Of a DNA stretch of 64,000 nucleotides, positions 1-8,013 are shown piece after piece; the stretch's first letter is position 1; each line of letters starts with the position of its first letter. The translations under genes and the position numbers were made by a program. The stretch covers positions 22,180-86,179 of the forward strand of contig JAJYDK010000012.1 of NCBI GenBank assembly GCA_021777555.1. The letters are read 5' to 3'. The notes beneath the pieces were generated by a model, which made no database searches, had not been told where the DNA came from, and was given only the letters and a program-made list of their open reading frames with translations. Source of the stretch: Pseudomonadota bacterium. GTDB lineage: Bacteria; Pseudomonadota; Gammaproteobacteria; Steroidobacterales; Steroidobacteraceae.

Positions 1-8
1 TGCGTTCG

Positions 9-22
9 CGAAACATGTTTCG
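9..22. promoter_or_regulatory. 14-bp perfect palindrome, candidate activator site
   Basis: CGAAACATGTTTCG reads the same on both strands. Its centre lies about 85 bp before the -24 element of the sigma-54 promoter at 100-115, the usual distance range for an enhancer bound by a sigma-54 activator. The activator encoded at 5247-6620 has a Fis-type helix-turn-helix and is the obvious candidate. The binding itself is inferred. Confidence 0.45.
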
Positions 23-99
23 AAACCGTTGCAGTCCGCTGCGCGCCGTGGGCTCTCCCTTGTCTCCGCAAATCATGCGCTTGCGCGGCCGCAGCCGGC

Positions 100-115
100 T
101 GGCACGGTCATTGCT
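100..115 (+). promoter_or_regulatory. sigma-54 (-24/-12) promoter
   Basis: TGGCACG, four bases, then TTGCT matches the RpoN consensus TGGCACG-N4-TTGCW at every defined position, with exact GG-N10-GC spacing. Transcription would start near 126, about 85 bp before the start codon of the glycine-rich gene at 212. A sigma-54-dependent regulator is encoded in the same locus (5247-6620). Confidence 0.85.
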
Positions 116-211
116 TCCTCGGATGCGCAGCCAGGAACCGGCGCCACGCATCGGTGAGTGGCCAAGCCGCGCAGCGCTGCGTTCAACAATCCAATTGCGG
201 AGGTAATTTCC

Positions 212-1912
212 ATGACGACCAATCGCATGATAGCCATGGCGGTCGCCTTGGCGCTGGCGTCGGCGTCCGGACTGGCCATCGCCAGCAACGGAACCGGCAC
301 TCTCAGTAACAACGGGAGCGGCTCTCCGAACCAGTCCCAGACGGCAACGACGAACAAGACGAACACGAGCACGAGCACGAGCACGGACACCAGCACGAAT
401 ACGAACAGCTACAACCCGACGGTGACCATCACCAAGACCATCACGCCGACGGATACGACGACCACGACGAACACGACGGCCAATACCACGACCAATACGG
501 CCACGACGGATACGTGGAATACCACGGTCGCCGCGACGTCGAACCTCAGCGGAACGGTCTCCGGAAATTCCATTTCCGGCATCGGCAATCTCGCCTCGAA
601 CGCCGGCAATGCCAATGGCGCCGCAGGCGGAAACGGTGGCAAAGGTGGCGCGGGCTACGGCGGGGCGAGCGGCAGTTCGGCTGCGAGCATGAACACCAGC
701 GGCGGCAACGGCGCCAAGGGCGCGGTCGGCGCGCCGGGCGGCTCAGTGAGCAATGGCGATACCAGCAACGGCGGCGCGAGCAACGGCAGCGCGAGCGCGG
801 GCAACGGCGGTGACGGCGCCAATGCCATTGGCGCGCGCGGCGGTGCCGGTGGTCGCGGTGGCCATGCGAATGGCGGCAACGCAGGAGATTCCTACAATAC
901 CGGCTACGGTGGCGCGGGTGCGACGGCCGATGGCGGCATGGGCGCCGTGGGCGCGACCGGCGGTGACGCCTCGAACGGTGGCGCGAGCAATGGCAGCGCG
1001 AGCAATGGCAGCGCGACCGCGGGCAACGGCGGCCTCGGCGGAGACGCCGGTCTCGTGAAGACCATCGGCGGCGGCGGCGGCTCGGGCAAGGGTGGCGCGG
1101 CGCTCGGTGGACTGAGTGCAGCCGCCGGTGGTGGCTCGGGCGGCTCGGGCAGCGCCAGCGGCAGTGGCGCGGGCGGCTCGAACGGGTCGACCGGCACCGG
1201 CGGTGGCGGCGGTGCGGGCGGAAGCAGCGGCACCGGAGGCGGCTCGACCGCCGGCAGCGGTACCGGCGGCGGTGCGGCCAACTCGGTCGCGAGCACCACG
1301 ACCGGTGGCGCGGGCGGTGCCGGCGGTACGGCCACCAACGGCAGCGCGACCAACGGCGGCGCCTCGAATGGCAGCTCGACCGCCGGTAGTGGCGGCTCGG
1401 GCGGTGGCGGCGGGTCCGGTGGCGCAGGTGGCGCCGGCGGCTCCGGCGGCTCGTTCACACCCAACCAGGGCACCGGCGGCAACGGCGGCGGCGCCAGTGG
1501 CGGGGCGGGCGGCCTCGCATCCAATGCCGGCGGCACGACGGGCGCGGGTGGCTCGGCCACCAACGGCAGCGCGTCCAACGGCAGCGCCACGGCCTCCCTC
1601 GGCAGCGGCGGAGGAGGCGGGAGCGGCGGCAATGGCGGCAGTGGTGGCGCGGGCACTGGAGGAACGCAAAGCACGACTACCGGGACCGGTGGCGTAGGCA
1701 ATGGTGCGGTGGGCGGCGCCGGAGGTGCCGGTGGCGCGGGCGGTGCGAACACCGTCACGGCCGGAACCTTCGACCTGGCCAACAACATCAGCGCCGCCTT
1801 CACCAACGGCGCCGGGATCACGGTCGCGAGCCAGAACACGGGCATCTCGTCCCTGGTCCAGCAGAGCGTCAACGTGCAAGCGAATCTGTCGTTGTCGGCG
1901 ACAGGGCATTAG
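212..1912 (+). CDS. large secreted Gly/Asn/Ser-rich repeat protein, putative surface or matrix fibre
   Basis: 566 aa from the ATG at 212, which has a GGAGG ribosome site at 199-203; the ORF-track start at 158 is less likely. An N-terminal signal peptide ends near ASASGLAIAS. Residues about 35-110 form a Thr/Asn-rich linker, followed by roughly 400 residues of Gly/Ala/Ser/Asn low complexity. Within these, four related blocks of the type NGGASNGSASAGNGG occur near residues 180, 255, 380 and 450. The last 45 residues return to ordinary composition and contain ITVASQNTGISSLVQQS. That motif, and GTVSGN before the Gly-rich part, are shared with the next gene. It heads a sigma-54-driven operon with a C39 peptidase. 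It superficially resembles PE-PGRS proteins and Fap-type amyloid subunits, but belongs clearly to neither family. Exact function unknown. Confidence 0.8.
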   Translation: MTTNRMIAMAVALALASASGLAIASNGTGTLSNNGSGSPNQSQTATTNKTNTSTSTSTDTSTNTNSYNPTVTITKTITPTDTTTTTNTTANTTTNTATTDTWNTTVAATSNLSGTVSGNSISGIGNLASNAGNANGAAGGNGGKGGAGYGGASGSSAASMNTSGGNGAKGAVGAPGGSVSNGDTSNGGASNGSASAGNGGDGANAIGARGGAGGRGGHANGGNAGDSYNTGYGGAGATADGGMGAVGATGGDASNGGASNGSASNGSATAGNGGLGGDAGLVKTIGGGGGSGKGGAALGGLSAAAGGGSGGSGSASGSGAGGSNGSTGTGGGGGAGGSSGTGGGSTAGSGTGGGAANSVASTTTGGAGGAGGTATNGSATNGGASNGSSTAGSGGSGGGGGSGGAGGAGGSGGSFTPNQGTGGNGGGASGGAGGLASNAGGTTGAGGSATNGSASNGSATASLGSGGGGGSGGNGGSGGAGTGGTQSTTTGTGGVGNGAVGGAGGAGGAGGANTVTAGTFDLANNISAAFTNGAGITVASQNTGISSLVQQSVNVQANLSLSATGH

Positions 1913-1976
1913 CACAAGGCAAAGTCCGGGGCGCGGCGCGCGAGCGCGCCCGCTCCGGACGATGCGGGAGGCCGAT

Positions 1977-2486
1977 ATGAACACGCGCGGTGCCTTTGCC
2001 GTGTTTTTTGTTGCCTTGGGCGCACTGAGCGCAGGAGGGCAGGCCGCCGCCGCGCCACCTTCCGGCACGCATGGTGCGAAGAATGTGCAGACTGCGAAGG
2101 TGAGCGCGCCCCGGGCGAGCGCGCAACAGCGCAGCGCTCCGGTGGCGGCGCAGCGCAGCCCGGCGAGAGCCGCGCACGGCCAGCCGAAACGTGCGGATGC
2201 GGTCCACCACAGCACTGCCGCGGATCTTCTGAGCGCGGCAGTCATCAGCGACAAGGAGCTCGCCGGCGATCGTGGCGGAACGGCGGTCGACAATACGAGC
2301 AACGCCACCGGCACGGTGAGCGGCAACGTCGCCTCGCAGCTCACGACCGGCTCGAACACCATCAGCCAGGGATCATTCTCGAATACCTCCGGGATTCCGA
2401 TCGTGATCCAGAACACGGGGAACAACGTACTCATCCAGAATTCCACCATCCTCAACCTGCAGCTGACCAACCCCCAAGCGCCATGA
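1977..2486 (+). CDS. small secreted protein with candidate double-glycine processing site
   Basis: 169 aa from the ATG at 1977, preceded by GGGAGG. A signal peptide ends near AGGQAAAA, then an Ala/Arg-rich pro-region leads to KELAGDRGG at residues 94-101. In this motif Leu at -7 and Ile at -12 relative to the GG fit double-glycine leaders. The remaining 68 residues contain GTVSGN and PIVIQNTGNNVLIQNS. These match the two segments that flank the Gly-rich insert of the preceding protein, so this looks like the same module without the insert. The stop overlaps the start of the C39 peptidase gene (ATGA), indicating translational coupling. No named family recognised; a minor subunit or nucleator of a fibre is an inference. 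Confidence 0.75.
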   Translation: MNTRGAFAVFFVALGALSAGGQAAAAPPSGTHGAKNVQTAKVSAPRASAQQRSAPVAAQRSPARAAHGQPKRADAVHHSTAADLLSAAVISDKELAGDRGGTAVDNTSNATGTVSGNVASQLTTGSNTISQGSFSNTSGIPIVIQNTGNNVLIQNSTILNLQLTNPQAP

Positions 2487-3193
2487 CCGGCGGACGCTTC
2501 GGCATACTGCTGCTGTGGACCGCGGTCGTGGCGGCGGGCGTGGCGTGCGCCCGCAGCGCCGCGGCCGTCGTCCAGACGAGCGCGAGCGAGTCGCTGTCGA
2601 TTCCGGTGCGCACCTTCCAGCAGATGAGGCTCGAGCAGGCCTTCAGGCGCACCATCCATCAGCAGTACGACTTCAGTTGCGGCTCGGCCGCGGTGGCAAC
2701 GCTCCTCACTTACCAGTACGGCCGCCCGACGAGCGAGATGTCGGTGTTCAAGGCGATGTATGCCGTCGGCAATCAGGCGCAGATCCGGGCCAAGGGCTTC
2801 TCGCTGCTCGACATGAAGCGTTACCTGCAGAGCCTCGGTTACACGGCCGACGGCGTGCGCGTGTCGCTCAGTACGCTCATCAAGGTCGGCGTTCCCGCGA
2901 TCGCCCTCATCACCGATCACGGCTACCGCCACTTCGTCGTGGTCAAGGGCGCGGATGCGACCCAGGTGGTGATCGGCGATCCGGCGCTCGGTCGCCGTGT
3001 GCTCTCGCGGCGGGCGTTCGAGGCCGCGCGCGTCGGCAACCTGTTCTTCGTCATCCGCAGCGATTTGCATGCGGCGCGGTTCAACCTGGCGTCCGATTGG
3101 GAGAGTTCCACCGCCCCGCCGATGTTTGCGGGCGTCAATCGACGTTCTCTCGCAACGGAGTTCCTCGAAATTCCGAATGCGAGTGTCTTCTGA
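2483..3193 (+). CDS. periplasmic C39-family cysteine peptidase
   Basis: 236 aa. An N-terminal signal or anchor segment (about residues 7-28) is followed by a C39 papain-like domain. It contains Cys66 in QYDFSCGS, His150 in GYRHFVVV and Asp166 in GDPALG, the expected catalytic triad order. C39 peptidases classically cut after a double glycine. Here the domain is stand-alone and exported, not fused to an ABC exporter, which is the arrangement of FapD in the Pseudomonas Fap amyloid operon. Likely substrates are the proteins encoded on either side, which carry RGG motifs. It overlaps the upstream gene by 4 nt and ends 16 nt before the next gene. Confidence 0.88.
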   Translation: MTGGRFGILLLWTAVVAAGVACARSAAAVVQTSASESLSIPVRTFQQMRLEQAFRRTIHQQYDFSCGSAAVATLLTYQYGRPTSEMSVFKAMYAVGNQAQIRAKGFSLLDMKRYLQSLGYTADGVRVSLSTLIKVGVPAIALITDHGYRHFVVVKGADATQVVIGDPALGRRVLSRRAFEAARVGNLFFVIRSDLHAARFNLASDWESSTAPPMFAGVNRRSLATEFLEIPNASVF

Positions 3194-3209
3194 GCGATAG
3201 GAGAGCCAG

Positions 3210-4184
3210 ATGCACACGCTCAAACCCCTGATGCTTGGTTTCTGCCTGGCGGCGACCGGCGCCGCCGTGGCCGCCCCCACCTCCCCCTCGGCCAAGCGCG
3301 CGGTGGCCGCATGGCCGGCGGTGCCGGACACGGTCCTCGGGCGGATGCGCGGTGGCATCGATCTCAGCAACCTCGTGGCCTACTTCGCGATCGAACGCAT
3401 CGTCGAGGTGGACGGTGAGGTGGTGGCCCGGGCGGAGATCGTGATTTCCAATCTCGATCGGCTCGCCTCGGGCGGCATGCCGACGATCAGCGTCTCCGGG
3501 CCCCTCGCCCAGGTGATTCAGATCATGAATGGGGGAGGGATCCCGGGCGCCACCCTCGCCCCGAGCTCCGGGGCCGTCGCGGCGCCGTCGACCCCAGGTG
3601 CGGCGCCGGTGGCCGCGCAAATCGCCTCGAGCGCTCCGGTGAGCACTCCCCCCACGCTCGCCGTCACGGCTCACAGCCCCGCTGCGGCACCCACGAGCGT
3701 GGCCCCGCACACCAACGGCACGATTTCCTCCGGCGGGACCCAGAGCGGGTCCATGGCTCAGTTTGGCAGTGCGCTCTCGAGCGCCGTCGCAGTGGCGGCG
3801 AGTGCGACCTCCGCAACGGGCGCGGGTAATGCGACCGCTGAGACACCGTCCGCCTCTGCGGCGTCGCTCGCGAGCGCTCAGCCCGTGGCGCAGGCGAACT
3901 CGAGCGCCGCGAGCGCGCCGTCCACTGCGGCTGGTCCGGTGGCGAGCCCGGCAAGCACGCCGGCGACGGCGGCCAACACGGTGGTAATCCCGACCCCGAT
4001 CATCGTCGTGAGCGATCTGCCGAACGCGACATCGATCACGACTGCGGTGCAGAACGAGGTTCGCGCGACCACCATTCAGACGCAGACGACGATCTCGGCG
4101 ACGCTGAACAGTCTACCGGTCGTCAACTCGTTGGCCCTCGCGAGCGCGATTCAAGCGCAGGTCGCGAGCGCCGTCGGCCACTGA
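3210..4184 (+). CDS. secreted Ala/Ser-rich protein with RGG processing motif
   Basis: 324 aa; ATG at 3210 with AGGAG upstream. A signal peptide ends near GAAVAAP. TVLGRMRGG at residues 41-49 has Leu at -7, Met at -4 and Val at -12 relative to the GG, a good double-glycine-leader pattern for the C39 peptidase encoded just upstream. A short folded-looking segment follows (IDLSNLVAYFAIERIVEVDG). Next comes a long Ala/Ser/Thr/Pro-rich stretch. The C-terminus, about residues 260-324, is rich in Val, Thr, Asn and Gln and resembles the ends of the other two secreted proteins. Last gene of the operon, convergent with the outer-membrane protein gene. Function unknown; export or assembly role inferred. 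Confidence 0.75.
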   Translation: MHTLKPLMLGFCLAATGAAVAAPTSPSAKRAVAAWPAVPDTVLGRMRGGIDLSNLVAYFAIERIVEVDGEVVARAEIVISNLDRLASGGMPTISVSGPLAQVIQIMNGGGIPGATLAPSSGAVAAPSTPGAAPVAAQIASSAPVSTPPTLAVTAHSPAAAPTSVAPHTNGTISSGGTQSGSMAQFGSALSSAVAVAASATSATGAGNATAETPSASAASLASAQPVAQANSSAASAPSTAAGPVASPASTPATAANTVVIPTPIIVVSDLPNATSITTAVQNEVRATTIQTQTTISATLNSLPVVNSLALASAIQAQVASAVGH

Positions 4185-4200
4185 ATGGCGCAGGGATCCT

Positions 4201-5250
4201 TCACAGGGTGAGCGGCAGCCGGACCGTCGCCTCGAGATCCGGCGTGTCGCGGGTGACGCCGATGCCGATGGTCACGTTGAGCAGCGTTCTGCGGTTGACC
4301 TGGTAGGTCACACCGAAGCGCAGGGTGCCGAGCTGCAGGGTTCCCAGGCGCGCAAGCGCCCTCCCGGTGGCGGTGGCCGCCTGCGTCGTCTGTGCGACCA
4401 CGCTGTGCTGGTAGCCGACGCTGAATGAGGCGCGCGAATTGAGGGACAGCCCCATCCCGAGCGTCAGATCGAGGATGCCGCCCGGGTGGATATGGCCGTA
4501 CCCGTAGCCCACGTTGCGGGCGAAACTGTAGGTGTAGTCGACGCCGCCGAAGAATACGGCGGGGTCCGAGGGCAGGAGAAAGGTGATGCCCGGCTGCACG
4601 GCGTAGAAGCCCGAGCCGGTCGCGAGCCGGGTCTGCAGCCCCGTTTTCGCATCGATGGGCTGCTGGAAGACATCGGTCCCGGTCCGCGATTTCATGAGCA
4701 GCGAGCCGATCCAGACCATGTTGTTGCCGTGGAACTGGTTGAGCTGCACGCGAAGCGCGAGCTCGGCATCGCCCAGCCCGCTGCCGGAGGAGTCGAAGAA
4801 GGAGTTGGTGGTCGCGGCAGTCGCGAGCGGCCGGGTCTCGGTGGTGGTGTTTTCGACGACGTACGGCACGCGCGCTTCGATCTCAAGACGCGAGAAGAGG
4901 CCGTAGCGGGCGGTCAGACTGAATGTCGAGAGATTGCTCTCGATTCTCTGGATGTCGATGAGTCCGATGGTGATCGCCGGGAGCACCGTGTAGCCGACCA
5001 GCGCGACCTGGTTGTTGGTCGAGTGAACGTACTGGGCGTCGGGCTCGATGACGAGCGTGCCGCGGGGGGTGAGCACGGTCGGCTCGGCGAAGATCTGCGC
5101 AGCCGGGGCGGGCGCCTTCGGCGCCTCGGGCGCCTGTCCGACCGGCGCGGGCAGCGGGGGGGACTGATTTTCCCCGCCCCAGGCGCAGGCCATTCCCCCA
5201 AGAAGAGTCGGGATCAGTGCGAGTGCCGGGAGGTTTCGTGGTGCGTTCAT
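4201..5250 (-). CDS. outer-membrane beta-barrel protein (transporter-like), partner of the secreted-fibre operon
   Basis: 349 aa from the ATG at 5250; this start overlaps the stop of the upstream regulator by 4 nt (ATGA) and gives a signal peptide ending near GGMACAWG. A Pro/Ala linker (about residues 25-50) precedes a region of alternating hydrophobic strands typical of a barrel (for example [14 protein letters not shown] and [20 protein letters not shown]). It ends in LPLTL without a terminal aromatic residue. It resembles the transporter-like outer-membrane proteins often annotated as phenol-degradation MetA-like. Facing a secreted-protein/C39 operon, it could be the outer-membrane conduit, as FapF is for Fap; this is by analogy only. 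Confidence 0.75.
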   Translation of the reverse strand: MNAPRNLPALALIPTLLGGMACAWGGENQSPPLPAPVGQAPEAPKAPAPAAQIFAEPTVLTPRGTLVIEPDAQYVHSTNNQVALVGYTVLPAITIGLIDIQRIESNLSTFSLTARYGLFSRLEIEARVPYVVENTTTETRPLATAATTNSFFDSSGSGLGDAELALRVQLNQFHGNNMVWIGSLLMKSRTGTDVFQQPIDAKTGLQTRLATGSGFYAVQPGITFLLPSDPAVFFGGVDYTYSFARNVGYGYGHIHPGGILDLTLGMGLSLNSRASFSVGYQHSVVAQTTQAATATGRALARLGTLQLGTLRFGVTYQVNRRTLLNVTIGIGVTRDTPDLEATVRLPLTL

Positions 5251-6620
5251 TTTTCTATCTCCGGCTGTGGGGTGGCGGGAGGTTGGCCGCGGGGCGTGAT
5301 GCCGAGCCGTTTCAGCAGTCGGTAGAGGGTGACCCGGGAGACCGACAGCTCGCGGGCCGTGGCCGCGATGTTGTGGCCGGTGCGCTCGAGCGCGGCCTCG
5401 ATGAGTCCGCGTTCCGTGCCGGCGCGCGCATGCGCCAGCGAGCCGTTGGGCCGGGCGCAGACGGGCGCGCCGAGCTGCAGATCGGCGGCCGTGATGAGCG
5501 GGCCGTCGCACATGACCATGGCGTGCTGCACTCGGTTCAGCAGCTCGCGCACGTTGCCCGGCCAGCCGTACCGCTCGATGGCGGTGAGCGCATTGCGCGA
5601 GAAGCCGCGCACGCCGGGCGCACGGCCATTGGCGGAGTGGCGGAAGAAGTGATCGGCGAGGAGCACGCTGTCCTCGCCACGGACCCGCAGCGGCGGTATC
5701 TCGATGCTGAGCACGTTGAGGCGGTAGAACAGGTCTTCGCGGAAGCGGCCCGCGTGGACCGCCTGATTCAGGTCCATGTGGGTCGCGGCAATGACACGCG
5801 CATCGATCCGGATCTCCCGCGTGGAGCCGACACGCATCACGGTCGACTCCTGCAGGAAGCGCAGCAGGCTCGCCTGGGCCGAGCGCGGCAGATCGCCGAT
5901 CTCATCGAGGAAGATGGTGCCCCGGTGAGCGGCTTCGATGGAGCCGATCTGCCGCTCGTGAGCGCCGGTGAAGGCGCCCTTTTCGTGACCGAACAGCAGG
6001 CTCTCGATGAGCGTCTGGGGGAGGGCGCCGCAGTTGACCGGCACGAACGGCCCGCTCGAGCGGCTCGAGCCGAGATGCACGGCGCGCGCGGCGAGCTCCT
6101 TGCCGACCCCGCTCTCCCCGGTGAGCAGCAACGGGGCGTTGGCGCGCATCACCCTCTCGAGCCGGGCGTGCAGGACGATCATGGCGGGACTCTCGCCGAT
6201 CATCCCGTAGCGACCATGCGCCGGCTCCGCGGGCGCGAGCGCCGTATGGCGTAACACGGCTTTGCCGTAGGCGTGGCCGACTGAATACAGCAGTCGCGCG
6301 TCGTCCACCGGCAGCGTGTGGAAATCGAAATAGCTCGATGCGAGGGCGCGCGCAGTGAGTCGGTCACGGGCGCAGTCGCGCGGCAGCACGGCGATCCACT
6401 CCGTGCCGGAGTTCTCGACGAGCTCGGCAAGGCTCTCCGGCGAGCACTCGAGCGCTTGGTCGAATACCGCGATGCCGACGTGACAATCGCCTCGCAGCAG
6501 CGCCTCGTGAACCTGATCCGGCTGGGTCGCCCGCTGTACCCGCCAGTGATGGGCTGCAAGCAAGAGGCCGAGATCAGCAATGGACTCGGCTGCCTGCAGA
6601 ACGATCACGCCCCGAGACAT
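5247..6620 (-). CDS. sigma-54-dependent transcriptional activator, VpsR/NtrC type
   Basis: 457 aa. The N-terminal ~130 residues look like a divergent receiver domain. The AAA+ domain shows Walker A GESGVGKE (168-175), the sigma-54 contact loop GAFTGA (215-220) and Walker B TIFLDE (235-240). A Fis-type helix-turn-helix lies at the C-terminus ([20 protein letters not shown]). With GAFTGA intact it should drive sigma-54 promoters. The consensus -24/-12 element at 100-115 in the same locus is the likely target. It is co-transcribed and translationally coupled with the outer-membrane protein gene. The input signal is unknown; degenerate VpsR-type receivers can respond to c-di-GMP, and two diguanylate cyclases lie 6-8 kb away. 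Confidence 0.93.
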   Translation of the reverse strand: MSRGVIVLQAAESIADLGLLLAAHHWRVQRATQPDQVHEALLRGDCHVGIAVFDQALECSPESLAELVENSGTEWIAVLPRDCARDRLTARALASSYFDFHTLPVDDARLLYSVGHAYGKAVLRHTALAPAEPAHGRYGMIGESPAMIVLHARLERVMRANAPLLLTGESGVGKELAARAVHLGSSRSSGPFVPVNCGALPQTLIESLLFGHEKGAFTGAHERQIGSIEAAHRGTIFLDEIGDLPRSAQASLLRFLQESTVMRVGSTREIRIDARVIAATHMDLNQAVHAGRFREDLFYRLNVLSIEIPPLRVRGEDSVLLADHFFRHSANGRAPGVRGFSRNALTAIERYGWPGNVRELLNRVQHAMVMCDGPLITAADLQLGAPVCARPNGSLAHARAGTERGLIEAALERTGHNIAATARELSVSRVTLYRLLKRLGITPRGQPPATPQPEIEK

Positions 6621-6785
6621 GCCCCACCCTTGGCGCGCTGCGACACGAAGGTCGTAGGCTATAGGCTTATGATCCGGGCCAGCAGTTCGGAATTGTACCT
6701 AACGCTGCGCGCTGGCGCGAGTGTTGAGGAGGGGCGAATCCCTCAGTGGCATTTTTTGCCGGACAGGCGCGTCTCGCGGGTTTCC

Positions 6786-6801
6786 TGGCATATCCTTTGC
6801 T
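6786..6801 (+). promoter_or_regulatory. second possible sigma-54 promoter
   Basis: TGGCATA-TCCT-TTGCT keeps the GG-N10-GC spacing and most consensus bases. It points right, into the region antisense to the zinc-ribbon gene, and the next plus-strand gene starts only at 7215. It may be a chance match or a promoter for an unseen transcript. Confidence 0.35.
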
Positions 6802-6867
6802 CGCCGACTGTTACACAAATGCTACATGTCACGATTGCGTGGCACCCGCCGCGGAGCTGAGAACTCT

Positions 6868-7143
6868 CTAGCGGAGCTCCTCTGCCGGACCGATGTAGGT
6901 CACCTCGATGCGCGCGCCGCGCATGCCGCAGCGATGGCAACGCAGACGCGCGGCGATGCTCCCGAGAGCGGCCTCGGCACCGAACAGGCGCAGCAACAGC
7001 TCCGTATGCAGCTCGCGCCGGTGCGGGCAGCCGGGGCGGCGACAACAGGCGGTGAGCCGATAGAGCGCGATGTAGGCCCGCAGCGGCTCGCTCGGATGGC
7101 CCGTGCGGATCCCGACACCCAGGCGCGGCTTTCGTGGGGGCAT
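6868..7143 (-). CDS. small zinc-ribbon-like protein
   Basis: 91 aa. Four Cys in two pairs, CRRPGC near residue 34 and CHRC near 68, suggest a zinc ribbon. Between them lies a helical segment (LHTELLLRLFGAEAAL). The gene is divergent from the SRAP gene with 71 bp between starts. Small Cys4 proteins of this kind are commonly annotated as hypothetical in proteobacteria. The ORF is supported by the conserved Cys pattern and sensible composition; several overlapping ORFs on the other strand look like shadows. Function unknown. Confidence 0.7.
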   Translation of the reverse strand: MPPRKPRLGVGIRTGHPSEPLRAYIALYRLTACCRRPGCPHRRELHTELLLRLFGAEAALGSIAARLRCHRCGMRGARIEVTYIGPAEELR

Positions 7144-7214
7144 GGGATCATGATCGGTTGCGATCGGTTCCGCTGTCCATGCAGGACGGAGGCGCTTCGG
7201 GTACTGTATGGTGC

Positions 7215-7883
7215 ATGTGCGCCCGCTACCTGACTCCCGAGCAGGCTGCCGCAGAGCGGTACTGGCGGACGATCTCCCCGCTGTGGCATTTCCACGCGAG
7301 CTGGCGCGTGCTGCCGACCCAACAGGTTCCGGTGGTGCTCGCCATCGACGGCGCGGTCACGGGGCGGATGATGCGCTGGGGACTCATTCCGTACCGGGGC
7401 GAGATTCGCTACCCGCTGATCAATGCCACGGTCGAGAAGCTCGCGAGCTGGTACGGCTGGCGCCATCCCTGGGAGCAGGGCCAGCGGTGCCTGCTCGTGA
7501 TGGCCGGCTTCTATGAGCCGCACGTCTTTCCCGGCGGCCGCAAGGAGCCTTTCGTCGTGCGTCTCACCGATCGGCCGATCTTCGGCGTCGCGGGACTCTG
7601 GGAGCGCCGACGCGCCGAGGATGGCGCCGAGGTGCTCTCGTGCGCACTCATCACGACGCCGCCGAACCGGCTGCTCGCCGAAGTGCACAATGAAAAGCCG
7701 AGGATGCCGGCGGTCCTGCGCGAGGAGGACCATGGCGCGTGGCTCACCGGCAGTCCCGGGGAGGCGCTCGCGGCGCTGCGGCCCTATGAGCCCGAAGGGA
7801 TGCGGGCCTGGCAGGTCGGCCGGGGCTTGTATGCGCGAAAGACCGCCGATGATGCGCGCCTGATCGAGCCCGTCTCGCTCTAG
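7215..7883 (+). CDS. SOS response-associated peptidase (SRAP, YedK/HMCES-type)
   Basis: 222 aa from the ATG at 7215, chosen because family members need Cys as residue 2 after Met removal (MCARYL). The other active-site residues are visible: Asn70 in LINAT, Glu101 in GFYE and His158 in the VHNEKPRMP segment. SRAP proteins form a thiazolidine DNA-protein crosslink with abasic sites in single-stranded DNA. The track start at 7134 would bury the Cys and is rejected. Length is normal for the family. Confidence 0.92.
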   Translation: MCARYLTPEQAAAERYWRTISPLWHFHASWRVLPTQQVPVVLAIDGAVTGRMMRWGLIPYRGEIRYPLINATVEKLASWYGWRHPWEQGQRCLLVMAGFYEPHVFPGGRKEPFVVRLTDRPIFGVAGLWERRRAEDGAEVLSCALITTPPNRLLAEVHNEKPRMPAVLREEDHGAWLTGSPGEALAALRPYEPEGMRAWQVGRGLYARKTADDARLIEPVSL

Positions 7884-8013
7884 CCGGGAGCGTCGCGCGC
7901 GGCGAAGCGCCGCGACGAGGCGACCGTATTGCTCGGTCAGGCGCATGGCGCCGGGCTCGATGGAGCGCAGACTAGGCGGTTATCGCCCCAAGCTGTTTGC
8001 GTAGAGGACTGCA

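Noticed and set aside
212-1912. Identification as a PE-PGRS protein or a true FapC
   Set aside because: Gly-rich composition resembles PGRS, but there is no PE domain and the host is gram-negative; Fap repeats and the C-terminal CxxC are absent.
743-3370. 875-aa minus-strand ORF opposite the glycine-rich operon
   Set aside because: Arg/Ala/Gly-rich shadow of GC-rich codons; no start signal or recognisable domain, while the plus strand has four coherent genes with ribosome sites.
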